This document shows positions 16,531 to 24,128 of a stretch of 64,000 bases of DNA, one piece after another (the first letter of the stretch is position 1; every line of letters starts with the position of its first letter). The stretch lies in the NCBI GenBank assembly GCA_965215025.1, contig CBDCCV010000001.1:1860001-1924000 (forward strand). Reading direction: 5' to 3'. A program made the translations under genes and the position numbers. This stretch comes from CBDCCV01 sp965215025 (GTDB lineage Bacteria > Bacteroidota > Rhodothermia > Rhodothermales > Salinibacteraceae). The notes beneath the pieces were generated by a model. That model was given only the letters and a program-made list of their open reading frames with translations. It searched no databases and had not been told where the DNA came from.

Positions 16531-16557
16531 AGCGACGCGCTTCTGAAGCGCCACGCT
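16528..16557 (+). repeat. Tandem 14-nt intergenic motif (TGAAGCG-family)
   Basis: TGAAGCGACGCGCT (16528-16541) and TGAAGCGCCACGCT (16544-16557) stand directly after the stop of the 15772 gene. The same motif, TGAAGCGACACGCT, occurs after the large capsid gene at 10738-10751. A weaker relative, TGAGCGAGACCGCT, lies at 8887-8900 before the small capsid gene. All are in gaps between structural genes, suggesting a recurring RNA-processing or regulatory site. Confidence 0.45.
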
Positions 16558-16592
16558 CTAAACCTTGAACCCACCACTTAACCTGAAACGCC

Positions 16593-17099
16593 ATGCAGAC
16601 TTTCAACAGAAAAGGATCGAGCGGCCTGGCAGGCCGGACGGCCGCCGTCGGTTTCGCCGTGCAGTGCACAGAGCCGCGCCCCTACTTCAACGCCGAGACG
16701 GGGCTGCTCTCCAGCGGCGACCGGGGCACGAACGTCGAGTACCTCCAGATGGACCTTCTAGACCTCGGCTACGACGTCGGCCCCATCGACGGCGTGTACG
16801 GCCCGCAGACGGCTGGAGCTGTGCGCGCTTTCCAGCGCGACGCCGGCATTACCTCCGACGGCGTCTTCGGGCCGCAGACGGCCGCCGCGCTCTGCGCCGC
16901 GCTCGAAGGGCGCTGGTCTGGCGGCGACGGTGGATCAGGCTCCGGCAGCGGTAGCGGCTCCGGCAGTGAGGGCGGTGGCGGCCAGCAGCAAGATTCTTCT
17001 GCGGGCGGCGGGTTCTTCCGGGTGGAGAACCTCGTCTACGGCGGCCTCGGTCTGGCGACGGCCTTCGGCGTGGCCGCCATCCTCTCGCGCGGCGAGTAA
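16593..17099 (+). CDS. SGL-tagged peptidoglycan-binding, C-tail-anchored virion protein (168 aa)
   Basis: The N-terminus reads RKGSSGLAGR (Ser10). Residues about 45-100 form a PG_binding_1 domain with DRGTNVEYLQ, GPIDGVYGPQT and FQRDAGI in order. A Gly/Ser hinge (about 107-130) leads to one membrane helix (about 145-163) and a short end (SRGE). The architecture is the same as the 12258 and 20763 proteins but without the Cys cluster. It probably projects from the virion membrane through the capsid to bind cell-wall peptidoglycan. Confidence 0.75.
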   Translation: MQTFNRKGSSGLAGRTAAVGFAVQCTEPRPYFNAETGLLSSGDRGTNVEYLQMDLLDLGYDVGPIDGVYGPQTAGAVRAFQRDAGITSDGVFGPQTAAALCAALEGRWSGGDGGSGSGSGSGSGSEGGGGQQQDSSAGGGFFRVENLVYGGLGLATAFGVAAILSRGE

Positions 17100-17151
17100 T
17101 CACGCGGGCCTGCGCACCGCAAGAGCACGGAATCAGATAATGGAGCTAAGC

Positions 17152-18114
17152 ATGAGACGTTCATCGGGACTTCTGAGCAGGGCGAGCGTGGGGCACATCC
17201 CCGACTTCAAGCCCACCAACGCACGTGGCGAGTGCTACGAGGAGGGCAGCTACGGCAGTCTCATTCCCGGCCCGTTCGGCGATGGTGTGCCCAAGACGCG
17301 CTGCTGCAACACCTTCGGCAGCTTTGCCACGGATTCGGGTTGCCAAAACATGCTCGAAAGCCTGAGCGACCTCTGCGGCGCAAACTACGAGGACCGGCGG
17401 CACCGCATCCTCGACGAGTGCTGCATCTCGACGGCGTGGGACGAAGCGCTTGCCATGTCGCCTACCGGCCCGCCGTGCGAGGGTGCCGGCGGCGACGTGC
17501 CCGGCGACACGGGTTCGGGCGGCGGCTCCGGCGGCGGCGGCGCTGAAAGCGGCGGCAACGAATCCACGAGCGACAATCACTCGTGCGGCAGCCGCAACCA
17601 GGAGGGCGGCCTGACCGGGCAGATCATTGACGGCGCGTTCGACCTGGCCTCGCAGGGCATGTGCGCGCTCTGGACCGATTCGTGCGCCAACGCCAACGGC
17701 TCGCCCGTCTACTGCGGCGACGTGTACCAGAATGCCGGCGCGCGCGACCCGAACGCGCCCGGCTGGGTGCCGGGCTGGTATCCGGCGGGCTACTCCGAGA
17801 GCGAGTATTTGCAGTTCACAGCGCTGGCCGGCCTCGGCGTCGTCGCCACGGGCCTCTTGGCAAGCTCCCTCTTCGGCGCGCTCTTCGCCTCCGATGGCGA
17901 GGAGGAGAAACCCGCCGCCGCGCTGCCGGCGGCATCGGGAGGCGGCTCCGGCGGATCGAACGCGGGCGGCTCCGGCGGCGGCGCCAACGTGAGCATCACC
18001 ATCAACCAGGGCGGCGACGACGACGAAGAGAAACCGAAGCCTGAGAAAAAGCAGACGCAGAAAAAGGCGAAGAAGAAAAAGAAGACGTCTACCAACCAGA
18101 AGGAAAAGAAATGA
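17152..18114 (+). CDS. SGL-tagged, Cys-rich virion membrane protein (320 aa)
   Basis: ATG 17152 (MRRSSGLLSRA) was chosen over 17140 because the next gene begins in the same way (MRHRASGLLSN). The N-terminal domain (about 15-105) carries eight Cys, including two adjacent pairs. A Gly/Ser hinge with a few Glu and Asn follows (about 110-140), then a second small domain with four more Cys. A hydrophobic Ala/Gly/Leu helix lies near residues 220-242. The tail is long, first Gly/Ser-rich, then strongly Lys-rich. The Cys content suggests disulfides, hence exposure outside the cytoplasm. The stop overlaps the next start. No known family is recognised. Confidence 0.65.
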   Translation: MRRSSGLLSRASVGHIPDFKPTNARGECYEEGSYGSLIPGPFGDGVPKTRCCNTFGSFATDSGCQNMLESLSDLCGANYEDRRHRILDECCISTAWDEALAMSPTGPPCEGAGGDVPGDTGSGGGSGGGGAESGGNESTSDNHSCGSRNQEGGLTGQIIDGAFDLASQGMCALWTDSCANANGSPVYCGDVYQNAGARDPNAPGWVPGWYPAGYSESEYLQFTALAGLGVVATGLLASSLFGALFASDGEEEKPAAALPAASGGGSGGSNAGGSGGGANVSITINQGGDDDEEKPKPEKKQTQKKAKKKKKTSTNQKEKK

Positions 18115-19004
18115 GACACCGCGCATCCGGCCTGCTTAGCAACACCGGCATCGTACCCTTGTCGGGCGCGTCGTCGGCTTTGGGCGTGCGGCCCGAAGGC
18201 GTCGTCGTGAGCGACTACCTGCGCGGCCTCTTCGACGCCTCGCTCATCGAGGGGTTTGAGGACGGCCAGCGCGTCGGCTCCTGGATGAACCGGGGGACGG
18301 CGGATGTCGAGCTTGAGTTCAACCAGAACGACCGGGGCACGTGGCAGCGCTACGTCGTGGCCGAGGGGCGCCCGGCCATCGAGTTCGAGGACAACTACGG
18401 AGCCGAGGGCGACAAGTACGGCACCGAGCACCTCATGCTGCCCAACGGCGAGCAGAACCTCATCCTCGCTTTCCGCCCCACCGGGCCGGACTACTCGTTC
18501 AACTTCAAGCAGGGGCCGCTCTCCTACAAGCGCCGCAACTACTACCTCCGAGACGGGCTGATGGGCACGTCCATTCGCGGCTACCATTCCGGGCCGAGGA
18601 GCGAGGTGCGCGCGCCTAACCTCTTCGACAAGCGCTGGCACACGGCGCGCTTCCACATCGAGGAGGGCGGCACGGTGAACTTCTGGCTCGACAACAAGCT
18701 CGTCGCCACCGACCCCGATCACGGCAACGACCGCGCCTACGCCGATGATCGCGGACACAACGTCGTCCGCGGGCGCGAGGTGCAGATCGCCATGATCGCC
18801 ACTGCCGGCCACCTGACGGACCTCCAACTGCGCGATCTCAACCTGCGCGCCGAGGGGAAGAGCGCGGCGGGCGGGTGGTCGCTCTGGCTCCTCATCGCCG
18901 CGCTGGCCGGCGGCACCATCTACTACGCCGGGCGCGAAAGCAAAGACGAAAAAGCAGCACAGCCCAAGCCGCAGCAGACCACCACACAGACGACAGAGCA
19001 ATGA
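18111..19004 (+). CDS. SGL-tagged LamG-like lectin spike, C-tail-anchored (297 aa)
   Basis: The ATGA overlap and MRHRASGLLSN start define the N-terminus (Ser6). About residues 25-240 look like a concanavalin/LamG jelly roll: ILAFRPTGPDYSF, a KRWHTARFHI strand and NFWLDNKLVAT are the usual strand patterns of laminin-G/polysaccharide-binding folds. One membrane helix (about 247-266) is followed by a Lys/Gln/Thr-rich tail. The likely role is glycan recognition on the host surface. Together with the LamG-like 21285 protein and the beta-propeller protein it forms a receptor-binding set. A polysaccharide lyase-like activity cannot be excluded. Confidence 0.65.
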   Translation: MRHRASGLLSNTGIVPLSGASSALGVRPEGVVVSDYLRGLFDASLIEGFEDGQRVGSWMNRGTADVELEFNQNDRGTWQRYVVAEGRPAIEFEDNYGAEGDKYGTEHLMLPNGEQNLILAFRPTGPDYSFNFKQGPLSYKRRNYYLRDGLMGTSIRGYHSGPRSEVRAPNLFDKRWHTARFHIEEGGTVNFWLDNKLVATDPDHGNDRAYADDRGHNVVRGREVQIAMIATAGHLTDLQLRDLNLRAEGKSAAGGWSLWLLIAALAGGTIYYAGRESKDEKAAQPKPQQTTTQTTEQ

Positions 19005-19324
19005 CCTTCATCTTACAGCGCCTCAAGGAACTCAGAGCCACCATCGAGGCGGGGCTGAGCGTGCGCACGCTCCCGGCCACCGTCGAGGCCGGCACCAAGC
19101 CCGTCACCGCCGCCGCGTCCGCGCTCGGCGCCGGCGAGGCCGTGAACGTGTTCGTGCAGAACCCAAGCGCGAACGCGGAAACGGCGTACCTGGGCGACGC
19201 CAACGCGCAGCCCATCGAGCTTCCGCCCGGCGGCGCGATCTCGCTCCCCGTCGGCTCGCTCGCGGACGTGCATGTGCGCTCCGACGCGGACCAGACGATC
19301 AGCTACTTCGCGCAGCGCAGCTAA
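19001..19324 (+). CDS. Small beta-sandwich virion protein (107 aa)
   Basis: The ATG overlaps the preceding stop (ATGA). A short amphipathic helix (FILQRLKELRATIEA) is followed by a strand-rich domain (NVFVQNPSANAETAYLG, IELPPGGAISLPVG). This kind of short Ig-like or phage-baseplate-like sandwich often caps spikes or forms pentons. There is no membrane helix or tag. It sits between the LamG-like spike and the beta-propeller protein, so a linker in the receptor-binding complex is the most economical role. Confidence 0.55.
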   Translation: MTFILQRLKELRATIEAGLSVRTLPATVEAGTKPVTAAASALGAGEAVNVFVQNPSANAETAYLGDANAQPIELPPGGAISLPVGSLADVHVRSDADQTISYFAQRS

Positions 19325-19345
19325 CCCACAGCAGATACGACAACC

Positions 19346-20761
19346 ATGTTCAACGCTTTCTCCTTTTCTGCGCCCGCCGCCGCCTCGACCGCCGACCAGG
19401 TGGTGCGCGGCTTCGACGAGGTCACACCTGGCGACGTGACGGAGGCCAATCTACCAACCTCGCTCGAGGCGGTCTTGCACGGCGATTTCCTCTTCCTGCC
19501 CAAGAAGTCAAGCAACAGCGTGCCCGTCTACGACGTGAGCGACTTCTCAAGCCCCGTGCGGGTGAGCACACTCTACTGCGAGGAGCCGGAGGACGTGGGC
19601 ATCGAGGGGAACCTGTGCGCCGTGGTCGGGGGCAAGGCGCTGCGGATCTACGACATCAGCGACCCGGCCAACCCGCAAAGCCTTTACCACGTCACGAACG
19701 AATTTCGCTACGACCGGCTCGTCACGGCGGCGATCCGCGACGACGTGCTCTTTACCTCGTCGCAGTTCGGCGGCGGCTTCTACGCGCACGACCTCACTGA
19801 CCCGTCCAACCCCGTCATTCTGGGCAGCAACTCCGACGCGGACAGGCACTTCCTCCTGCACGGCGAGGTCGCTTACCTATGGGAGCACACGAGCAACGAC
19901 TTAAACGTGGTGGACCTCTCCGACCTCACCGCCATGCCCACCATCAAGAAGCTGAGCGCGGGCGCCGTAAGCTCGGTGAGTCACATGGTGGCTTCGGGGG
20001 GGCGGCTCATAGGGAGCGGCAGTAGTAATGAAGGTCACACGTACGTCTGGGACATCGCCGACCCGCGCGACCCCCAGCTCATCAACCGGATCGACCTTGA
20101 AGACCTCATCGGCGCGCACCGGCAGGCCGATTCCTTCTACGACGCGCCGTTCCTCGTCGTCTTTACGCACAACCCGTACAGGCTGCTCGTCCTGGACCTG
20201 CGCGACCCGACCACGCCGGAGATCGCGTTCGAGGTGCCGTTCTCCGATTTCGGCAAAGACGGCGTTTTCCTGCACGATTTCGTGAAGCGGCCCGATGGGA
20301 AGATCATCGGCCTCTTAGGCGACGGCAGCTTCATCACGCTGGGCATTCCGCGCGTGGATGCGCCGAGCGTGCGGGCCGGCGCCCTGAGCGCTGAGCACGC
20401 ACGCGCAGAGCAGTCCACCGTGGGCCGCCTCGTCACGTCGGAGGGCGCGAACCTTTTGGGCACGCAGGAGCGCGGCCTGCGCGCCGTGGCCGCCGACGCC
20501 TCCATCGAGGCGAGCGACCACCACGTCGTCGTCACCGACACGTCCGCTGCGCGCACGCTCACGCTGCCGAGGCCGTTGGGCCGGCGCCTCGTCCACGTCG
20601 TCAAGGACGGCAGCGGCGGCGCCGGCACGAACGCGATCACCATCCAGGGCGCCGGCGGCGCCCTCATCGACGGGCAGGCCAGCGCGCAGATCAGCGCGGA
20701 CTACGGCAGCCTTGCGCTGATTTCGGACGGCACGAACTGGTTCATCACCGCGCGAGGCTAA
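19346..20761 (+). CDS. LVIVD-type beta-propeller receptor-binding protein (471 aa)
   Basis: At least five LVIVD repeats are visible between residues about 50 and 335, each with a strand plus D-P turn: LRIYDISDPANPQS, FYAHDLTDPSNPV, LNVVDLSDLTAMP, YVWDIADPRDPQ, LLVLDLRDPTTPE. The last 90 residues switch to a phage fibre or spike style domain (TLTLPRPLGRRL, NAITIQGAGG, LALISDGTNWF), as seen at the tips of tail fibres. Short Ala/Ser-rich N-terminus, no membrane helix. The combination suggests a soluble spike head that binds the host surface. LVIVD propellers are otherwise found in secreted bacterial proteins. Confidence 0.75.
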   Translation: MFNAFSFSAPAAASTADQVVRGFDEVTPGDVTEANLPTSLEAVLHGDFLFLPKKSSNSVPVYDVSDFSSPVRVSTLYCEEPEDVGIEGNLCAVVGGKALRIYDISDPANPQSLYHVTNEFRYDRLVTAAIRDDVLFTSSQFGGGFYAHDLTDPSNPVILGSNSDADRHFLLHGEVAYLWEHTSNDLNVVDLSDLTAMPTIKKLSAGAVSSVSHMVASGGRLIGSGSSNEGHTYVWDIADPRDPQLINRIDLEDLIGAHRQADSFYDAPFLVVFTHNPYRLLVLDLRDPTTPEIAFEVPFSDFGKDGVFLHDFVKRPDGKIIGLLGDGSFITLGIPRVDAPSVRAGALSAEHARAEQSTVGRLVTSEGANLLGTQERGLRAVAADASIEASDHHVVVTDTSAARTLTLPRPLGRRLVHVVKDGSGGAGTNAITIQGAGGALIDGQASAQISADYGSLALISDGTNWFITARG

Positions 20762-20762
20762 C

Positions 20763-21281
20763 GTGATCGTACGCAGCAGGAAAACCTCCGGCCTTCTCGG
20801 CGCCTCCCGCCTGGGAAGCGCCCTGGCCCCCGCCGCCCTCGCCGGCACCGCGTCCTGCCGCGAGGGCTGGTACGACGGCCTGGAGTTCCGCCTCGGCGAC
20901 GAAAACTCGTGGGTCGGCCAGCTCCAAAACGACTTGGCGACGCTCGGCTACGACGTCGCGCGCTCAGGCACGTACAACGCCTCCACAGCCGCCGCCATCC
21001 GCCATTTGGAGCGCTGGGCGGGCGTGCCGGCCACGGGGGTTTTCGCCGGCGAGGGCAAGGCGGCGTTCTGCCAGGGGTGGGCGCTCCTCCGCCGCACGGG
21101 GATTAAGGTGGGCCATATGGACGACGTGTGCGACTGCCCTGCCTGCCCTCCGCAGGAGCCGTGCCCGGAGTGCGAGGCGTGCCCTGAGCCGGAGCCGTGT
21201 CCAGAATGCGACTGCCCGAAACCTATTTGGCCCTGGGTGGCCGGCCTCGGCGTCCTCGCTCTCATGGCCCATCAGAGCTAA
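20763..21281 (+). CDS. SGL-tagged peptidoglycan-binding protein with Cys-Pro-Glu stalk, C-tail-anchored (172 aa)
   Basis: GTG 20763 begins two bases after the propeller stop. The N-terminus reads RKTSGLLGAS (Ser9). Residues about 43-98 form a PG_binding_1 domain (ENSWVGQLQNDL, ASTAAAIRHLE). A stalk (about 118-152) alternates Cys, Pro and Glu with about ten Cys in 33 residues (CPPQEPCPEC, CPEPEPCPEC). One membrane helix (about 154-170) is at the very C-terminus. The Cys-rich stalk could be disulfide-laced or bind metal. This is the third PG-binding tail-anchored protein of the provirus. Confidence 0.75.
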   Translation: MIVRSRKTSGLLGASRLGSALAPAALAGTASCREGWYDGLEFRLGDENSWVGQLQNDLATLGYDVARSGTYNASTAAAIRHLERWAGVPATGVFAGEGKAAFCQGWALLRRTGIKVGHMDDVCDCPACPPQEPCPECEACPEPEPCPECDCPKPIWPWVAGLGVLALMAHQS

Positions 21282-21284
21282 CTC

Positions 21285-22337
21285 ATGGCGAAAACGAACC
21301 GCGAGCGCAGAAGAAGCAGTGGCCTTTTGAGCGGCGCTCTGGGCAGGCTGACGCCTGCAGCGCCGCTGCCGGCCTCGACGCGCGCGTTCTTCGAGCCGCC
21401 CGTCTACGAGCTGGCCGGCGCCGAAGCGTGCGCGCCCTTCGAGGGACTGACCGGCATCGCCGGCGAGGCGCCGTTCTACGTCGAGGAGATGGGCGCTTTC
21501 TACGTGCCCGCCGGCGCCGCGCTCGACGCCCCCTGCGCGCCGTGGCGGGAGAAAACGGGCAGCAACGTCTTTCTCGTCTTCGGCGTCGAGCGTGGGACCA
21601 CATGCACGCTCCTGAGCTACACCCGCCACGACAAGGACGCGCACGGCACGAAGATCGAAGTGCTCGAAGACGGCACGCTCGGCGTCACCAACGGCCACAT
21701 CACGTGGCTCAAAGGAAACCGGCGCGTGGACGACCTCGGCGAGCCGGGCGGCGGGCTGCACCTCCTGCGCATCGAGCTTCAGCTTTACCGCGCCGGCGAC
21801 GCGCACTTCTGGGACCTCTACCTCGACGGCGAGCACGACGCCGGCGTCGCCTCTAATGCGACCGTGGAGCACGTGTATGAGCCGGACAGCCCCGCCCACC
21901 GGCAGGGCTTTTTCTACAACTTCCGCGTCGGCCAGCAGCCCACGGAGCCGGTCGAGGGGTCGTTTGTCGAAGGGGACCTCAGCGGCGGGTTCTGGGCCGG
22001 CGCGCTCCTCGTCACGGGCGAGACGTTCGCGCTGTCGGGAGAGGAGGCCGCCGCGTACGAGGATTGGGTCTTTGCCAACTGGCCGATTGCAGGGGCGCCG
22101 CAGCCCGAGCCTGAACCGGCCCCGGAGCCGGCGCCCGAAGAGGAGCCACAGCCCGTGCCGACGCCGGGGCCAGGGCCGGGGCCGCAACCCGAACCGCAGC
22201 CGGTGCCGGACCCGGCGCCCATGCCCGCACCGGAGCCAGAACCCGACGCGCGCCCTGCGCTGCCGGCCACGCAGAACTACTGGCTCTGGATCGGCGCCGG
22301 CGCACTGGGCCTCGCGCTCATGGCCGCGCGCCGTTGA
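21285..22337 (+). CDS. SGL-tagged LamG-like protein with Pro-Glu stalk, C-tail-anchored (350 aa)
   Basis: The N-terminus reads RRRSSGLLSGALG (Ser12). Residues about 75-245 form a second LamG-like jelly roll with FLVFGVERG, LRIELQLYRAG and FWDLYLDGEHD strands. A stalk of about 75 residues (about 250-325) is almost entirely Pro/Glu/Gln/Ala in EPEPAPEP-type repeats and should be extended and rigid. One membrane helix (about 329-347) and a basic end (AARR) finish the protein. The stalk would lift the lectin head through or above the capsid. It is the last gene of the structural run. Confidence 0.7.
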   Translation: MAKTNRERRRSSGLLSGALGRLTPAAPLPASTRAFFEPPVYELAGAEACAPFEGLTGIAGEAPFYVEEMGAFYVPAGAALDAPCAPWREKTGSNVFLVFGVERGTTCTLLSYTRHDKDAHGTKIEVLEDGTLGVTNGHITWLKGNRRVDDLGEPGGGLHLLRIELQLYRAGDAHFWDLYLDGEHDAGVASNATVEHVYEPDSPAHRQGFFYNFRVGQQPTEPVEGSFVEGDLSGGFWAGALLVTGETFALSGEEAAAYEDWVFANWPIAGAPQPEPEPAPEPAPEEEPQPVPTPGPGPGPQPEPQPVPDPAPMPAPEPEPDARPALPATQNYWLWIGAGALGLALMAARR

Positions 22338-22470
22338 CGCCCGCCAGAAAGGGGGTGCCTGCTCACGTAGTCAGAAACGTCCTCTCGCTGGCTGAGTGGC
22401 CGTTGCATCCGAGGCGACAAAAAGGGACATTTATGGCGGCCCCTTCCTACGCCTGACACGACATCCTCTC

Positions 22471-23118
22471 ATGCGCGCCGCCGTTTACGCCCGCGTCTCT
22501 ACCAAAGACGGACGCCAGACCACCGAGAACCAGCTTCGCCAGCTCCGCACGTATTGCCAGCGGCGCGGGTGGGACCTCGCGCGCGAGTACGTCGAGGACG
22601 AGAGCGGGACGCGCGGCCGCGGCGAGCGCCGCCAGCTCGACCGGATGCTCCGGGAGGCCGCGCAGCAGAAGTTCGACGTCCTCGTCGTGTGGGACCTCTC
22701 GCGGCTCACGCGCGAGGGCATCCGCGTAACGCTCGGCTACCTCGACCGCCTGGAGGCCGCCGGCGTCCGGTTCGTGGACTACTCCGACCCGACGCTCTCC
22801 ACGCTCAACCCGGCCATGCGCGAGCTGTGGGTGAGCGTCAAGGCCTGGGTGAACCGGACCGAGGCGCAGCGCATCAGCGAGCGCACGAAAGCCGGGCTGG
22901 AGCGCGCCCGCGCGAAAGGCACGAAGCTCGGCCGCCCGTCGAAGCAGGACGTCGCGCTCCCCGTCGTGCGCGAGCTAAAAGAGCAGACCCGTCTCGATGG
23001 CGACCTTACACACAAAGAGATCGCGCAGATCGTGAAGCGGCGCACGGGCACGAAGGTGTCCACGCGCACGATCAGCCGATGCGTGAGGCAGCTCGAGGAG
23101 AAAAGCGCGCCGGCGTGA
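22471..23118 (+). CDS. Resolvase/invertase-type small serine recombinase (215 aa)
   Basis: ATG 22471 gives MRAAVYARVSTKDG with the nucleophile Ser10; an upstream GTG extension lacks conserved sequence. The catalytic domain continues through ENQLRQLR, a WDLSRLTR segment with the active-site Arg pair, and the long dimer helix near residues 105-135. A helix-turn-helix (about 175-205) is at the C-terminus. Members resolve dimers or invert DNA. Here it could resolve circular genome multimers or switch a segment. It is separate from the large integrase at 29132, so the provirus encodes two serine recombinases. The 133-bp upstream gap may hold its site. Confidence 0.85.
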   Translation: MRAAVYARVSTKDGRQTTENQLRQLRTYCQRRGWDLAREYVEDESGTRGRGERRQLDRMLREAAQQKFDVLVVWDLSRLTREGIRVTLGYLDRLEAAGVRFVDYSDPTLSTLNPAMRELWVSVKAWVNRTEAQRISERTKAGLERARAKGTKLGRPSKQDVALPVVRELKEQTRLDGDLTHKEIAQIVKRRTGTKVSTRTISRCVRQLEEKSAPA

Positions 23119-23181
23119 GCGAAACCGCAGCCGAACGGCTCGTGTTGCACAGCTAACCTTCACAAAAGTAGAGCGCACCCA

Positions 23182-23679
23182 ATGCCCACCGTCCGCGAAA
23201 ACAAGCACGCCGAACAGCCGCTCCTCGCCCGACACCGGCCGCACGAGCGCGCCGCTTTCAGCGCTCTCGATGGCAAGCTGCCGGAGGACGTGCACCCCGA
23301 GGTGGCGCGCTTTTTCGGCCTCGTGAGCGGCGCGCTCATGCGGCGCCCGCCCGCAGGCGTGGAGGCCGTCATCGCCTACACGCCGGTAAGTTGGGCGCTC
23401 CAGCCGTCGAAGGTCACGCTCTACACCTTCACGAAGCGCGGCCCGCAAAGCGAGCGCAAGTGGAACGCCCTGGAGCCGATGGCCGACGCGGTGGCCGAGA
23501 TGATGGCCGAGACGGAGGTTTTTCCGATGATTACGCCGGTCCTGCCCGACGTATGGGAGCGCGCGGCCGAGAAGCGAAGCGCGGCCTTCCGCCACATTGG
23601 CGCGCGCGGCGTGCTCGTCTACGATAGGAAAAGCCTTGAGCAAAGCCTTGCCGGACCGGAAAACGGAGAGGCGGCGTGA
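23182..23679 (+). CDS. NTase-fold-like protein with degenerate active site, partner of a HEPN protein (165 aa)
   Basis: The C-terminal 100 residues follow the strand-helix-strand-helix order of minimal nucleotidyltransferases (AVIAYTPVSW, then a helix, EVFPMITPVLPDVW, then GARGVLVYDR). The GS...DxD catalytic signature is absent: the equivalent segments read YTPVSW and SKVTLY. The stop overlaps the start of a HEPN-like gene, the usual HEPN/MNT pairing. If right, this is a catalytically dead antitoxin-like subunit. The assignment rests on neighbour and predicted fold only and could be wrong. The N-terminal 70 residues match nothing I recognise. Confidence 0.4.
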   Translation: MPTVRENKHAEQPLLARHRPHERAAFSALDGKLPEDVHPEVARFFGLVSGALMRRPPAGVEAVIAYTPVSWALQPSKVTLYTFTKRGPQSERKWNALEPMADAVAEMMAETEVFPMITPVLPDVWERAAEKRSAAFRHIGARGVLVYDRKSLEQSLAGPENGEAA

Positions 23680-24092
23680 GTCAAGAGCCGATGACGGAAA
23701 AGGCCGCGTACCTCGAAGCCGCCAAGGAGGCCTCGCGCAGCGCGATGGAACTCCTCGGCGCCGGCGCCTACCCGACGGCCGCCTTCATGGCGATCCACGC
23801 TTTTGAGAGCGCCGGCCGGGCCTACCTCCTCGATGCCGGCCGCGCGCCGGGGAGAAGCCACCAGGCGCGTATGCGGCAGTTTGCCGCTGTGGCCGGCTCG
23901 CACGGCCTGGGGCGCGGCTTGATGAGCTTCGCCGCGCAGGCCGGTGTGCTCCGGCCGCAATGCCTCTACCCCACAGAGCAGGCCGACGGCACGTGGACGG
24001 CGCCCCGGCAGGAGGTCGAGGCGCGCGAGGCGCAGCGGCTCGCCAGCCGCGCGCGCGGCGTCGTGCGCCTGGTCGAGAAGGCGCTTTCGTAG
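23676..24092 (+). CDS. HEPN-domain protein (138 aa)
   Basis: The GTG at 23676 overlaps the preceding stop (GTGA); ATG 23691 is an alternative. An all-helical protein with the HEPN pattern: KAAYLEAAKEASRSAMELL, then GAYPTAAFMAIHAFESAGRAYLL, then a Gly/Pro loop with RAPGRSH (an R-x5-H spacing), and a long C-terminal helix. HEPN proteins are RNases in toxin-antitoxin, abortive-infection and CRISPR contexts, or inactive partners. Coupling with an NTase-like gene suggests a provirus-encoded defence or superinfection module. Activity is not assured because the R-x-H motif is not in an unambiguous helix position. Confidence 0.55.
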   Translation: MSQEPMTEKAAYLEAAKEASRSAMELLGAGAYPTAAFMAIHAFESAGRAYLLDAGRAPGRSHQARMRQFAAVAGSHGLGRGLMSFAAQAGVLRPQCLYPTEQADGTWTAPRQEVEAREAQRLASRARGVVRLVEKALS

Positions 24093-24128
24093 CAAGGCGC
24101 TCGCATCGCCGGTTGGCAAGGGCGCCCT

